A stretch of 64,000 bases of DNA from Clostridiales bacterium. GTDB taxonomy: Bacteria; Bacillota; Clostridia; Saccharofermentanales; Saccharofermentanaceae. The stretch is from positions 1-64,000 of the forward strand of contig JAFZPX010000046.1 in NCBI GenBank assembly GCA_017552455.1, written 5' to 3'. Below are positions 40,416-48,577 of the stretch, piece by piece. The position numbers and the translations under genes are program-made. Every line of letters starts with the position of its first letter. Positions within the stretch are counted from its first letter, which is position 1. The notes beneath the pieces are model-generated. The model was not told the origin of the DNA. It did no database searches and was given only the letters and a program-made list of their open reading frames with translations.

Positions 40416-42563
40416 AGTGGTTCCTCCTGTTATCTCCTGCGGTAATTCCGCCTGTGCGTTTCTTCTATCATACTTGTCTTTGCCCGGCTCGAAAAGGTTA
40501 ATCCTCAAAGCATTCATACATACGGTAAAGCTTGAGATGCTCATGGCCGCTGCACCCAGTACGGGGCTCATGTTGATGCCGAACCCTGAAAGGGCACCTG
40601 CAGCGATAGGGATGAGCAGGATGTTATAGATAAAGGCCCAGAATAGATTCTCGTGGATGTTCTTAACGGTCTTGTGAGAAAGTCTTATCGCAGCGGGTAC
40701 ATCCGTAAGGATGGATCTCACAAGCACAATATCTGCAGCATCTATTGCTACATCAGTACCTGCACCAATAGCAATTCCGATATCCGCACTCGTAAGAGCG
40801 GGAGCGTCGTTGATTCCGTCTCCGACCATCGCAACTTTGCCGTAGTTCTTAAGCTCATTGATTACTCTGTTCTTACCCTCGGGAAGAACGCCTGCAACTA
40901 CTCTGTCGACACCCGCTTTCTTGGCTATCGCATTTGCGGTACGCTCATTGTCTCCTGTCAGCATAACAGTCGTGATGCCCATGTTATGAATCTGTCTGAT
41001 GGCTTCCTGAGATTCTTCCTTGATCGTATCGGCTACCGCTATGATTCCTAAGAATCTGTCTTCCTGTGCGAAGAAGAGGGGAGTCTTGCCCTCGTTAGAA
41101 ATATTAACTGATTCTAAGATTGCCTCATCGGGTACTTTAATAACGCTAATTATATAGTCTTTGTTTCCGCCGAAGGTTTTCTTGCCGTTGACTGTACCGG
41201 TAAGACCCTTGCCGGGAACGGCCGTAAAATCCTTACATTCATATGTATCTTCAGAATAGGCGACAACAGCCTTTGCCAGAGGGTGCTCTGACTTGCTCTC
41301 GAGACTTGCAGCAAGCTTTAGCAATTCAGACTTTTCGAGGCCTGAAGCAGGGACGATGTCTGTTACTGAAGGTTCGCCGCACGTTATGGTTCCTGTCTTG
41401 TCGAGAGCCACGATCTGTATCTTCTCGGTCTGTTCAAGAGCAGTTGCAGTCTTGAAGAGGATGCTGTTCTTGGCTCCTACGCCGTTTCCTGCCATGATCG
41501 CAACGGGTGTGGCAAGTCCCAATGCGCATGGACAGCTTACAACGAGCACTGCGATACCGTGTGTAAGCGCAGTGGAGAAAGACTCTCCTATGATAAGCCA
41601 GATGATGGTAACCAAGAGGGCAACTCCTAATACTGCAGGAACGAATATACCTGATATCTTATCGGCAATTCTTGCTATAGGAGCTTTGCTCGAGGCACTG
41701 TCGCTTACCATCTTTATTATCTGTGATATGGTCGTATCTTCGCCGACCCTTGTGGCACGGCACTTGATAAAGCCTGTCTGATTGATTGTGGCAGCGGAGA
41801 CTTTGTCGCCTGTGAATTTATCTACAGGTATTGATTCGCCTGTAAGAGCTGATTCGTTTACTGTACTTGTGCCTTCTTCTATGATGCCGTCGACAGGGAT
41901 GCTCTCGCCGGGTCTGACCACGAAGATATCATTTACCTTAACATCTTCGATGCCTACCGTTGTCTCCTGACCGTCCTTGATGACAACGGCTGTCTTGGGA
42001 GCGAGATCCATCAGGCTCTTAAGAGCATTTGTGGTGCGACCCTTGGATATGGATTCCAGAAGTTTACCAACCGTAATAAGTGTGACGATCATTGCAGCTG
42101 AATCGTAGTAACCGTAAAGGAATGATACGGCAGAACCCATTGCAACGAGTGTATCCATATTAGGTGCTCGATGTATAGCTGATTTGAAACCGCTTATGAA
42201 GAACTTGTTGTTAATTATGAGAATGGCAAGAGCTAAGACCATCTGTATGATTGGTCTGTCCATTCCTGCGATCATTAGTATGATGAGAAGTATAACAGAT
42301 GCGATGAGACGCTTTATAAGAACAGGTTTCTCCTTGTTCTCGAGTGACTTGCTGTCCTCTTTGCCGGTACTGAGGCGCGCTCCATAACCGGCATTCTCTA
42401 CAGCGCTGATTATATCTTCATGAGATGCCGTGCCTTCAACTGTCATTGAGTTGGTAAGAAGGGAGACGGTGCAGGAATCTACTCCGGGAACGCTGTTCAC
42501 GGCCTTTTCGACATGTGCCTGACATGCGGCACAACTCATTCCTGTTACATCGTACTTCGCCAT
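40203..42563 (-). CDS. copA: Copper-exporting P1B-type ATPase with fused C-terminal CopZ-like domain
   Basis: A protein of 786 residues. In order: an HMA domain with G-M-S-C-A-A-C (8-14), eight membrane spans with the C-P-C ion site (S-C-P-C-A-L-G), the phosphorylation site D-K-T-G-T, the S-E-H-P-L nucleotide-domain motif and the [10 protein letters not shown] hinge. After the last span and a polar linker, residues 717-786 form a second HMA domain with G-M-M-C-K-H-C. CPC and HMA features indicate Cu(I) export. It starts one base after csoR, in an operon under CsoR control. The extra domain has its own internal ribosome binding site. Confidence 0.95.
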   Translation of the reverse strand: MAKYDVTGMSCAACQAHVEKAVNSVPGVDSCTVSLLTNSMTVEGTASHEDIISAVENAGYGARLSTGKEDSKSLENKEKPVLIKRLIASVILLIILMIAGMDRPIIQMVLALAILIINNKFFISGFKSAIHRAPNMDTLVAMGSAVSFLYGYYDSAAMIVTLITVGKLLESISKGRTTNALKSLMDLAPKTAVVIKDGQETTVGIEDVKVNDIFVVRPGESIPVDGIIEEGTSTVNESALTGESIPVDKFTGDKVSAATINQTGFIKCRATRVGEDTTISQIIKMVSDSASSKAPIARIADKISGIFVPAVLGVALLVTIIWLIIGESFSTALTHGIAVLVVSCPCALGLATPVAIMAGNGVGAKNSILFKTATALEQTEKIQIVALDKTGTITCGEPSVTDIVPASGLEKSELLKLAASLESKSEHPLAKAVVAYSEDTYECKDFTAVPGKGLTGTVNGKKTFGGNKDYIISVIKVPDEAILESVNISNEGKTPLFFAQEDRFLGIIAVADTIKEESQEAIRQIHNMGITTVMLTGDNERTANAIAKKAGVDRVVAGVLPEGKNRVINELKNYGKVAMVGDGINDAPALTSADIGIAIGAGTDVAIDAADIVLVRSILTDVPAAIRLSHKTVKNIHENLFWAFIYNILLIPIAAGALSGFGINMSPVLGAAAMSISSFTVCMNALRINLFEPGKDKYDRRNAQAELPQEITGGTTMATKTISIEGMMCKHCEKAVRNALMDIPGVVTAKASHEAGTATVELDGDVTDEMLTKTITDLDYTVTGIN

Positions 42564-42564
42564 A

Positions 42565-42870
42565 TTACTTCATCATCTTCTGCAGAAGCTCTACGAGCTC
42601 GTCTATCTTCTCGTCGGAACCGTTCTTAACGTCATCCTTTACGCACGACTTTATGTGGCTTCCAAGCAGTACCTTCGAAAAGGAGTTGAGCGAGCATCTT
42701 GCAGCATTAACCTGGGTTAAGATGTCTACGCAGTAAGCGCCTTCATCGACCATCTTATGTATGCCTCTGATCTGACCTTCGATCCTGTTAAGACGGCTTA
42801 TAAGATCCTTGATCTCATCTTCGCTTCTGTCTTTGTGTTCGCAGTGAGGACATTTTTTACCGTTGCTCAT
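42565..42870 (-). CDS. csoR: CsoR family copper-sensing repressor
   Basis: A protein of 101 residues, all-helical. The copper-binding triad is intact: Y-C-V-D near residue 47, then H and C in G-S-H-I-K-S-C-V near 71-75. The N-terminus carries an extra C-P-H-C-E-H segment. CsoR binds its operator without copper and lets go when Cu(I) binds. GGAGG precedes the ATG. It leads the operon csoR-copA, and a matching operator lies in its leader. Confidence 0.95.
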   Translation of the reverse strand: MSNGKKCPHCEHKDRSEDEIKDLISRLNRIEGQIRGIHKMVDEGAYCVDILTQVNAARCSLNSFSKVLLGSHIKSCVKDDVKNGSDEKIDELVELLQKMMK

Positions 42871-42884
42871 ATACTGCCTCCGAT

Positions 42885-42901
42885 ATACCCCTAGGGGGTA
42901 T
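42885..42901 (-). promoter_or_regulatory. CsoR operator
   Basis: ATACCCC-TAG-GGGGTAT, a GC-rich pseudo-palindrome that fits the known CsoR operator pattern, lies between the -10 box and the csoR start, where a bound repressor would block early transcription. Confidence 0.8.
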
Positions 42902-42912
42902 GTTATATACGG

Positions 42913-42941
42913 ATATTAATCTTTGCCCAAAGAGATGTCAA
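42913..42941 (-). promoter_or_regulatory. Promoter of csoR-copA
   Basis: On the minus strand TTGACA (42941-42936), a 17-bp spacer and TAATAT (42918-42913). The CsoR operator begins 12 bp downstream of the -10 box. Confidence 0.8.
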
Positions 42942-42952
42942 TCAATTATAAT
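42923..42952 (+). promoter_or_regulatory. Possible promoter of the radical SAM gene
   Basis: TTGCCC (42923-42928), an 18-bp spacer and TATAAT (42947-42952). It overlaps the csoR promoter on the other strand. An ATG starts six bases after the -10 box. Confidence 0.5.
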
Positions 42953-42958
42953 TGTCAT

Positions 42959-43000
42959 ATGGACGGCAGAGCGGAGCATTCGATATTCAGGCTTATATGA
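42959..43000 (+). CDS. Putative leaderless 13-codon mini-ORF before the radical SAM gene
   Basis: ATG at 42959, six bases after a TATAAT box, opens 13 codons (MDGRAEHSIFRLI) whose TGA stop (42998-43000) overlaps the ATG (42997) of the radical SAM gene as ATGA. The radical SAM start itself has no ribosome binding site, so translation could depend on this mini-ORF. Confidence 0.35.
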   Translation: MDGRAEHSIFRLI

Positions 43001-44061
43001 CGCGCGGAGTGGAGCGTGTTGTTGCCGATGCGGTTCGTGCAACGCTTAAAAATCCCAAGGAAAGCATCTTTATGGCTAAGTTTGCCGCAGCGTCCCGCCG
43101 TGCATCCGCAAGACGCAGGGAGGCTGAGGAGAAAGGTGAACATATACCGGCTTTTCTTATCGCGAGCATTACTTCCCAGTGCAATCTTCACTGCGCCGGC
43201 TGCTATTCAAGGTGTAATAATGCGACCTCGGATGAGACTCCGGTTAATCTTCTGACCCAAGATGACTGGAATAAGATATTCGCTGAAGCAAATTATATCG
43301 GTATCAGCTTTATTCTTCTTGCAGGCGGTGAGCCTATGCTCAGACGTGATGTTATAGAAGCGGCAGGGAACATCCCTGATATCCTTTTTCCGGTCTTTAC
43401 CAACGGAACATTCATGAACGACCGGTACCTTGATCTTCTCGATGAACACAGGAATCTTATCCCGATTATCAGCCTGGAAGGAGACAGGGAAGTTACGGAC
43501 AGGCGAAGGGGAGACGGGGTCTACGATAAGCTTGTAACTGCTATGGACAGACTTAATGGCAGAGGAATTATCTTCGGGGCTTCGGTTACGGTTACTGCTG
43601 AGAATCTTAATGATGTTCTGTCGGATAGATTTGTAAGCGATCTGTCGGCGCGCGGCTGTAAAGCTGTTATATATGTGGAGTATGTTCCGGTCGAAGAAGA
43701 AAGCATTGATCTTGCACCCGGCGATAAAGAACGTGAGGTTATTGAAGGAAGGATATCGGATCTTCGCCGCGATTATCAGCAGATGCTGTTTATCTCGTTC
43801 CCGGGTGATGAGAAAAGCTCAGGCGGCTGCGTGGCTGCGGGCAGAGGTTTCTTCCATATAAATGCATACGGTGGCGCAGAACCTTGTCCTTTTTCTCCGT
43901 ATTCTGATATCTATGTGAAAGATACATCCCTTAAAGATGCAATCGATTCAGTTTTTTTCCGTAAACTACGTGCCGGCGGATATCTTTTGGATGAACATAT
44001 CGGCGGATGTACTCTTGCTGCGAAAAAAGACGAAGTACAGCGTTTGCTACAAGAAAAGTAA
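42997..44061 (+). CDS. Radical SAM protein with C-terminal cysteine-rich region
   Basis: A protein of 354 residues. The radical SAM cluster motif S-Q-C-N-L-H-C-A-G-C (CxxxCxxC) lies near residue 55, followed by F-I-L-L-A-G-G-E-P-M as the G-G-E motif that binds SAM. The C-terminal part has G-G-C-V-A-A-G-R-G, then E-P-C-P-F-S-P and I-G-G-C-T, suggesting a SPASM or Twitch-type second cluster. Such enzymes modify peptides or cofactors; no precursor peptide is recognised unless the adjoining 13-codon mini-ORF is one. The start at 42997 is preferred because an in-frame TTG at 42952 lies in the -10 box. Confidence 0.85.
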   Translation: MTRGVERVVADAVRATLKNPKESIFMAKFAAASRRASARRREAEEKGEHIPAFLIASITSQCNLHCAGCYSRCNNATSDETPVNLLTQDDWNKIFAEANYIGISFILLAGGEPMLRRDVIEAAGNIPDILFPVFTNGTFMNDRYLDLLDEHRNLIPIISLEGDREVTDRRRGDGVYDKLVTAMDRLNGRGIIFGASVTVTAENLNDVLSDRFVSDLSARGCKAVIYVEYVPVEEESIDLAPGDKEREVIEGRISDLRRDYQQMLFISFPGDEKSSGGCVAAGRGFFHINAYGGAEPCPFSPYSDIYVKDTSLKDAIDSVFFRKLRAGGYLLDEHIGGCTLAAKKDEVQRLLQEK

Positions 44062-44154
44062 AATCTTACTGACAATTAACAAATTGTTGATACAATTTTA
44101 CATCTATACGGGTAAACTCTTATCGATAACTTTTAAATTATAGGAGGAGTCCTA

Positions 44155-44742
44155 ATGCTTTTTGATGCGGTAATCAAGATCAGACGCTCATCTATTCTTG
44201 CCGCGATCTTACTGGCATGTCTGGGTGTGGTACTGCTCATGTGTCCCGAGCAGTACATCGAGACACTCGTAATGTTCGCAGGTTATGTCATGATCGTTTT
44301 TTCGTTGGAACAGAGCTTGGAGTTTCTTAACAGCAAGCGGTCGATAATGAGTTATATCTCGTTCACGCTGGCGCTGGTAGTGGGACTTGTGGGACTTGCG
44401 GTGCTCGTGTTTAACCAGGATGTCTTGTATACGCTTTGCTGGGCGTTCGGCGTGTTGCTTATAGTGGACGGCGGCAACACCTGTTACTACGCTCTGACCT
44501 TCGCCAAGAGGGCGAGCCGTCCGGGTTGGTCCATACTTGTAATCCTCTCGACGATCCTTATCATCTTCGGACTTTTGCTGATCGTCGGAATCATCTATTT
44601 CAATCATTCGGTACTGGCATCACCTTTGTTCCTCATGAAGATAATCGGAATCTCTGTTTTATTCTGTGCGATCGTAAGTGCGGTAAGGCTTCTGTGGATC
44701 CTGCCGGTTAAGGAAGGAGGCGAAGCTAATGAAGAAGCATGA
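44155..44742 (+). CDS. DUF308 family membrane protein
   Basis: A protein of 195 residues with six membrane segments and short loops, the DUF308/HdeD layout (paired spans, each with a G-x-x-L/M pattern). The HdeD relative in Escherichia coli belongs to acid resistance, but most members are uncharacterised. AGGAGGAG precedes the ATG. It overlaps the UbiB-like gene by 14 bp. From here to 47667 the genes use more G- and C-ending codons than the surroundings. Confidence 0.8.
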   Translation: MLFDAVIKIRRSSILAAILLACLGVVLLMCPEQYIETLVMFAGYVMIVFSLEQSLEFLNSKRSIMSYISFTLALVVGLVGLAVLVFNQDVLYTLCWAFGVLLIVDGGNTCYYALTFAKRASRPGWSILVILSTILIIFGLLLIVGIIYFNHSVLASPLFLMKIIGISVLFCAIVSAVRLLWILPVKEGGEANEEA

Positions 44743-46519
44743 GCAGCCTAAGAACAAACTGGAGCAGACAAAGGAGCTTATAGCCGGCAAAAGAGCTCAG
44801 AACCGCGAGAATGCGAGACTGCGCTACAACGCCACCAAGATGAAGATTGAAGACCGTAAGGCGCATCTGCAGGCGGCATCGCAGGAGATGAGCGATGACT
44901 TGAGAAGACTTCTGTCGAAGGAGCTCGAAGATAAGGAAAAGAACGAGAAGACCCGCGGGTCCGAGATGCTCAGTATTTTCGCCGCGCATAACTACTATGC
45001 AGACGGTCTTACTCCCGTAGAGCTTCGAACGACACTCGAGGACTTGGGTCCCACTTACGTTAAGATCGGACAGATCATGTCGAGCCGTGTCGACTTGCTG
45101 CCGGAGGAGTACTGCAAGGAACTCGAGAAGCTTCGTTCCAACGTAAAGCCGCTTGATGCCGAGGTCGTCCGCGCGATGATCGAGCAGGAGACAGGCAAGA
45201 AGATCGATGAGATCTACAGCGAGTTCTCGGATAAGCCTCTGGGTTCCGCTTCGATCGGACAGGTTCATTTCGGTGTGTTAAAGGACGGTACCAAGGTCGT
45301 AACCAAGGTACAGCGTCCGCTCATCGCAGACATGGTAGTAAAGGACTTTGAACTTCTTAAGAAGCTCGGAGGCGTCGCGAATGTCGTTACCGAGGGCAGC
45401 GGCTCCAAGACCTTGGATCTTGTCTCCGTTCTCGAGGAGCTTGAGAAGGTTACTTACGAAGAGCTCGACTTCCGCGTAGAGGCGGAGAGAACGAAGTTCT
45501 TCAAGGAGCACTGTGTCGAGGACGAGAATGTAATTGCGTGTCCTACGGTTATCGACGAGCTCACCACGTCGCGCATCTTCACGATGACTTTTGTAGACGG
45601 CGTTACGCTCGCAAAAAAGGATGTTCTCATCGAGAAGGGCTATGACCTCAATGCCATCGGTCAGGCTGTAGTAAGCAACTTCGTTCATCAGGTAATGGAT
45701 GTCGGATTCTTCCACGCAGACCCGCACCAGGGCAATATCATGGTAAGTGAGGGCATACCTTACTGGATCGACTTCGGCATGATCGGTCAGGTCACCGAGC
45801 AGGATATGAACTTCATCATCAGCATGATCACATCACTGCTTAAGGGTGACGCGGAGGAGCTCGTAAAGGGTGTTGAGTCCATCGGTGCGACCTCACCCGA
45901 CACGGATCACGATAAGATCCTGGAAGGTGCGGAGAAGCTTCTTAGTAAGTATTCCGACGTTACGAGTGTCAACGACCTCGATGTAATGGTCCTCTTTAAT
46001 GAGGTCACGGATCTTGCCAAGGAGAATAATGTCGAGCTTCCCGGGCGTTTCACGATGCTCGGCAGGTCGGTCATCACGATCGAGGGAGTTATCGAGGACA
46101 TCTGTCCCGAGCTTAATCTGCTTGAGCTTCTGACGGCGAAGATCTCCGACAGGATCAAGAAGAGCTTCGACCTTAAGAAGACTGCTATCGACTTCGGCAA
46201 GGGCGTGCTCGATGTAGGCAGTAAGACGGTAAAGATTCCGGCACAGATCTCGGATATGCTGGGTAACATTAACCGCGGCAAGCTCAAGGTCAACATGGAG
46301 GTTACGGGACTCGATGAGCCTCTCGACAGGATCGGTGAGTTCCTGCGCTATTCACTGCTTCTTATCGTGGCATGCGTGGTGTTCCTCGGAAGCTGCGTAC
46401 TGTGTCTTGCGAAGATCGAGCCCATGGCTGCGGGTAACGTGCCGATCCTGGCGCTCGCGGGAATCCTGTTCTCGATAGCACTCGGCATCTTCTCTGTAAA
46501 GAAGCTGTGGAAGAAGTGA
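44729..46519 (+). CDS. UbiB/ABC1 (AarF) family atypical kinase
   Basis: A protein of 596 residues. A charged N-terminal region (about 1-75) precedes the ADCK core: Y-V-K-I-G-Q-I-M-S-S-R (the K-x-G-Q motif), A-S-I-G-Q-V-H (the Ala-rich nucleotide loop), F-H-A-D-P-H-Q-G-N-I-M and I-D-F-G-M-I-G as catalytic and metal-binding motifs. Two C-terminal membrane segments (about 535-590) anchor it. The family supports ubiquinone synthesis in respiring bacteria. No quinone genes are seen here, so another lipid-related role is likely. AAGGAGG precedes the ATG; a LURP-like gene follows after one base. Confidence 0.9.
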   Translation: MKKHEQPKNKLEQTKELIAGKRAQNRENARLRYNATKMKIEDRKAHLQAASQEMSDDLRRLLSKELEDKEKNEKTRGSEMLSIFAAHNYYADGLTPVELRTTLEDLGPTYVKIGQIMSSRVDLLPEEYCKELEKLRSNVKPLDAEVVRAMIEQETGKKIDEIYSEFSDKPLGSASIGQVHFGVLKDGTKVVTKVQRPLIADMVVKDFELLKKLGGVANVVTEGSGSKTLDLVSVLEELEKVTYEELDFRVEAERTKFFKEHCVEDENVIACPTVIDELTTSRIFTMTFVDGVTLAKKDVLIEKGYDLNAIGQAVVSNFVHQVMDVGFFHADPHQGNIMVSEGIPYWIDFGMIGQVTEQDMNFIISMITSLLKGDAEELVKGVESIGATSPDTDHDKILEGAEKLLSKYSDVTSVNDLDVMVLFNEVTDLAKENNVELPGRFTMLGRSVITIEGVIEDICPELNLLELLTAKISDRIKKSFDLKKTAIDFGKGVLDVGSKTVKIPAQISDMLGNINRGKLKVNMEVTGLDEPLDRIGEFLRYSLLLIVACVVFLGSCVLCLAKIEPMAAGNVPILALAGILFSIALGIFSVKKLWKK

Positions 46520-46520
46520 T

Positions 46521-47126
46521 ATGAGCAGGAACTCTAAGATCGAGCGCTACCACGGTCAGGGCGAGGGCGTAAACGAGAAGAACATAGAGCGTTACGGCTA
46601 TCCCAAGTATTCGCTGTATTCGACTCGCAGGATCCTGTCGAGAAAGCAGCAGATCGAGGTCACGGACGAAGACGGCAACGTGCTTTACATGTCGGAATCC
46701 GAGCCTATGATCCTGCTCGACAAGACTCTGATCACGGACGCGGACGGCAACGAGGTGGCGCGCTTCGAGAGAAGACCCAACGTCATACGCGAGAAGCATG
46801 TCCTCACCATGAGTTCCGGCATGGAGCTCCTGCTCGAAAAGGAGCCGCTCCACATTATCAAAGAGATAACCAATATAAAGAAGCTCGACTGGCAGCTTAA
46901 AGGCAACGTGGGAAGGCTTAACTTCGAGATAGTGGATATATTCGGGCAGGTCGTCGCGGTCATCGGCCAGAAGAGGGTGTCAAAGGACGATAAGTACAGC
47001 ATCGACATCTATCAGGATGAGTGTGCGGATGTTGTGGCCTGCATACTTATCATCCTCATGCATATAGTGCGTGACCGTAACATCAAGGGCGCGGCCAAGG
47101 CTCTGAAGAAGGCGGGTCCCAAATAA
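46521..47126 (+). CDS. LURP-one-related (YxjI-like) protein
   Basis: A protein of 201 residues. The middle has the beta-rich LURP/Tubby-like pattern: Y-S-L-Y-S-T-R-R-I-L-S-R-K-Q-Q-I-E-V-T-D-E-D-G-N, then I-T-D-A-D-G-N-E-V-A-R and F-E-I-V-D-I-F-G-Q-V-V. Tubby and scramblase relatives bind phosphoinositides or membranes; bacterial members are uncharacterised. The C-terminus has a hydrophobic D-V-V-A-C-I-L-I-I-L-M-H helix. It follows the kinase-like gene by one base and is likely co-translated. Confidence 0.7.
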   Translation: MSRNSKIERYHGQGEGVNEKNIERYGYPKYSLYSTRRILSRKQQIEVTDEDGNVLYMSESEPMILLDKTLITDADGNEVARFERRPNVIREKHVLTMSSGMELLLEKEPLHIIKEITNIKKLDWQLKGNVGRLNFEIVDIFGQVVAVIGQKRVSKDDKYSIDIYQDECADVVACILIILMHIVRDRNIKGAAKALKKAGPK

Positions 47127-47229
47127 CAATTGTAAAAGAAACTTGTTAATAATTTGGTAATACGGAGTTCAATAGCAGGCAACAATCATTTGTTAAATTA
47201 TTTTTATACATTTACGGAGGTAAATCATT

Positions 47230-47667
47230 ATGGCAATTAAAGCACGCATGGAACAGGCCCAGGCCAGGATCAAGGAGACAAAGGCCAAGGTAAAGGATGC
47301 AGGTGAGACAGCAGCGATCGCTGCCATGCTTACCAAGGACGAGATCGACAAGAAGATCGCTGACTCCAAGGGCGAGCTCGTCGCAGCTCAGGAGAATGTA
47401 CGTATCGCTTCCGAACGCCGTAAGAGCAAGCTCAGCTCCGAGCTTATCAAGGCTCAGATGACGATCGCAGCTGCCAAGCAGGCTATCACCGACAAGAAGG
47501 AAGCTGTCGACAAGGAGAAGAGGATCGCACGTATCGACGATCTCATCAGCTACTCCGAGTGCTGTGAAGCCATGGCTGTACAGATTCTTCTCGAGGCAGA
47601 CCTCGCTATGCTTACTGCTGCTGCAGAAGCTGCCGAGTACATCGAGAAGTATGGTGACGACGCTTAA
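47230..47667 (+). CDS. Small Ala/Lys/Glu-rich coiled-coil protein, unknown
   Basis: A protein of 145 residues, nearly all predicted helix: alternating Ala, Lys, Glu and Ile with heptad-like spacing from about residue 5 to 100, and a C-terminal Ala-rich helix with adjacent cysteines (S-E-C-C-E). No signal peptide or membrane segment. It recalls PspA-like coiled coils in composition, but is shorter and no family is claimed. ACGGAGG lies upstream. It ends with a strong terminator that closes the group starting at 44155. Confidence 0.65.
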   Translation: MAIKARMEQAQARIKETKAKVKDAGETAAIAAMLTKDEIDKKIADSKGELVAAQENVRIASERRKSKLSSELIKAQMTIAAAKQAITDKKEAVDKEKRIARIDDLISYSECCEAMAVQILLEADLAMLTAAAEAAEYIEKYGDDA

Positions 47668-47699
47668 GTAATATCCTCTAAAGCTTTATTACAGTTCAT

Positions 47700-47732
47700 A
47701 ACGATCCCGGGCATTGTTTCGGGATCGTTTTT
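47700..47732 (+). terminator. Terminator closing the DUF308/UbiB-like/LURP-like group
   Basis: AACGATCCCG (47700-47709) pairs with CGGGATCGTT (47720-47729), a 10-nt loop between, followed by TTT. Confidence 0.85.
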
Positions 47733-47778
47733 GTATGTGTTATAGTGATATAAGATTGTTTTAAGGGAGAAGAAAGAA

Positions 47779-48570
47779 ATGGCAGAGTATCAGTATAATG
47801 AACAGAATCAGTCTCAAGGCAACAACGGTCTGTGTATCGCGGGTTTTGTTGTTTCCTTGGTTTCACTTCTGTGCTGCGGACTTACGAGCATCATCGGACT
47901 TATCCTGTCCATCATCGGTGTAGCTACATCCAAGGGCAGAAAGAAGGGGCTTGGTATCGCAGGTATCATAATCTCTTCGATAATGACAGTGTTACTTATT
48001 GGAGGAATGATCGTTAATTATTCAGATTTGATTAACCAAGACTATTCCGATATCGAGGAGCTTGAAGAATGGCTTGATTCTCTTGAGGAAGAATCCGGAA
48101 GCGGCTCCAGCAGAAGAAGCAGTAGTAATGATGAGATCTCAGACAGCGATATTACGAGTGTTGATTGGATCGATGAAGAAGACGGATCTTATCTCGTATT
48201 CCAGCGCGGTCATACTTTCAGATATTACATGACGGCTGACGACCTCGATGACAACTACTATGAAGGCTCTTATGAGCTGTATGTAGGCGATGAGGCTATC
48301 GAATTCATCTCAGAAGACCTTGAGGAGTTCGGTGTTACAGAAGATGAGATTGAAGATCTTATCGAGATGAACGACGAGTATACGGAAGAGAATGTAGTTC
48401 TTCTTTATCTGCACTACGATTGCCGTATGCAGAATGGTGTTGATACATTAAGTGGCTTGAGAGATGCTCCTTACTGTGGTTTTGCAATTACAGATGACGG
48501 AGAGCTTAATCTTGATCTCGTAAACATGAATAGTGCTAACTACTATTACTTCATTCCTTACGAGGACTGA
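47779..48570 (+). CDS. DUF4190 membrane protein with acidic exported domain
   Basis: A protein of 263 residues. A Gln/Asn-rich start leads into the two-span DUF4190 domain (about 17-78: I-A-G-F-V-V-S-L-V-S, G-L-I-L-S-I-I-G and G-L-G-I-A-G-I). A Ser/Glu-rich linker and an acidic, Tyr-rich domain follow. Role unknown; members are common in Gram-positive bacteria. AAGGGAG precedes the ATG. It converges with the acyltransferase gene, whose stop is 8 bp away. Confidence 0.75.
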   Translation: MAEYQYNEQNQSQGNNGLCIAGFVVSLVSLLCCGLTSIIGLILSIIGVATSKGRKKGLGIAGIIISSIMTVLLIGGMIVNYSDLINQDYSDIEELEEWLDSLEEESGSGSSRRSSSNDEISDSDITSVDWIDEEDGSYLVFQRGHTFRYYMTADDLDDNYYEGSYELYVGDEAIEFISEDLEEFGVTEDEIEDLIEMNDEYTEENVVLLYLHYDCRMQNGVDTLSGLRDAPYCGFAITDDGELNLDLVNMNSANYYYFIPYED

Positions 48571-48577
48571 TAGTAGC

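Noticed and set aside
40440-42563. Possibility that the CopA-CopZ fusion results from a lost stop codon or a sequencing error
   Set aside because: The linker between the domains is polar and continuous in frame, and the codons read normally. An error cannot be excluded without reads, but nothing in the sequence suggests one.
42952-42996. Longer radical SAM N-terminus from the TTG at 42952
   Set aside because: The TTG overlaps the last base of a TATAAT box and has no ribosome binding site; the 15 extra residues match no family feature I recognise.
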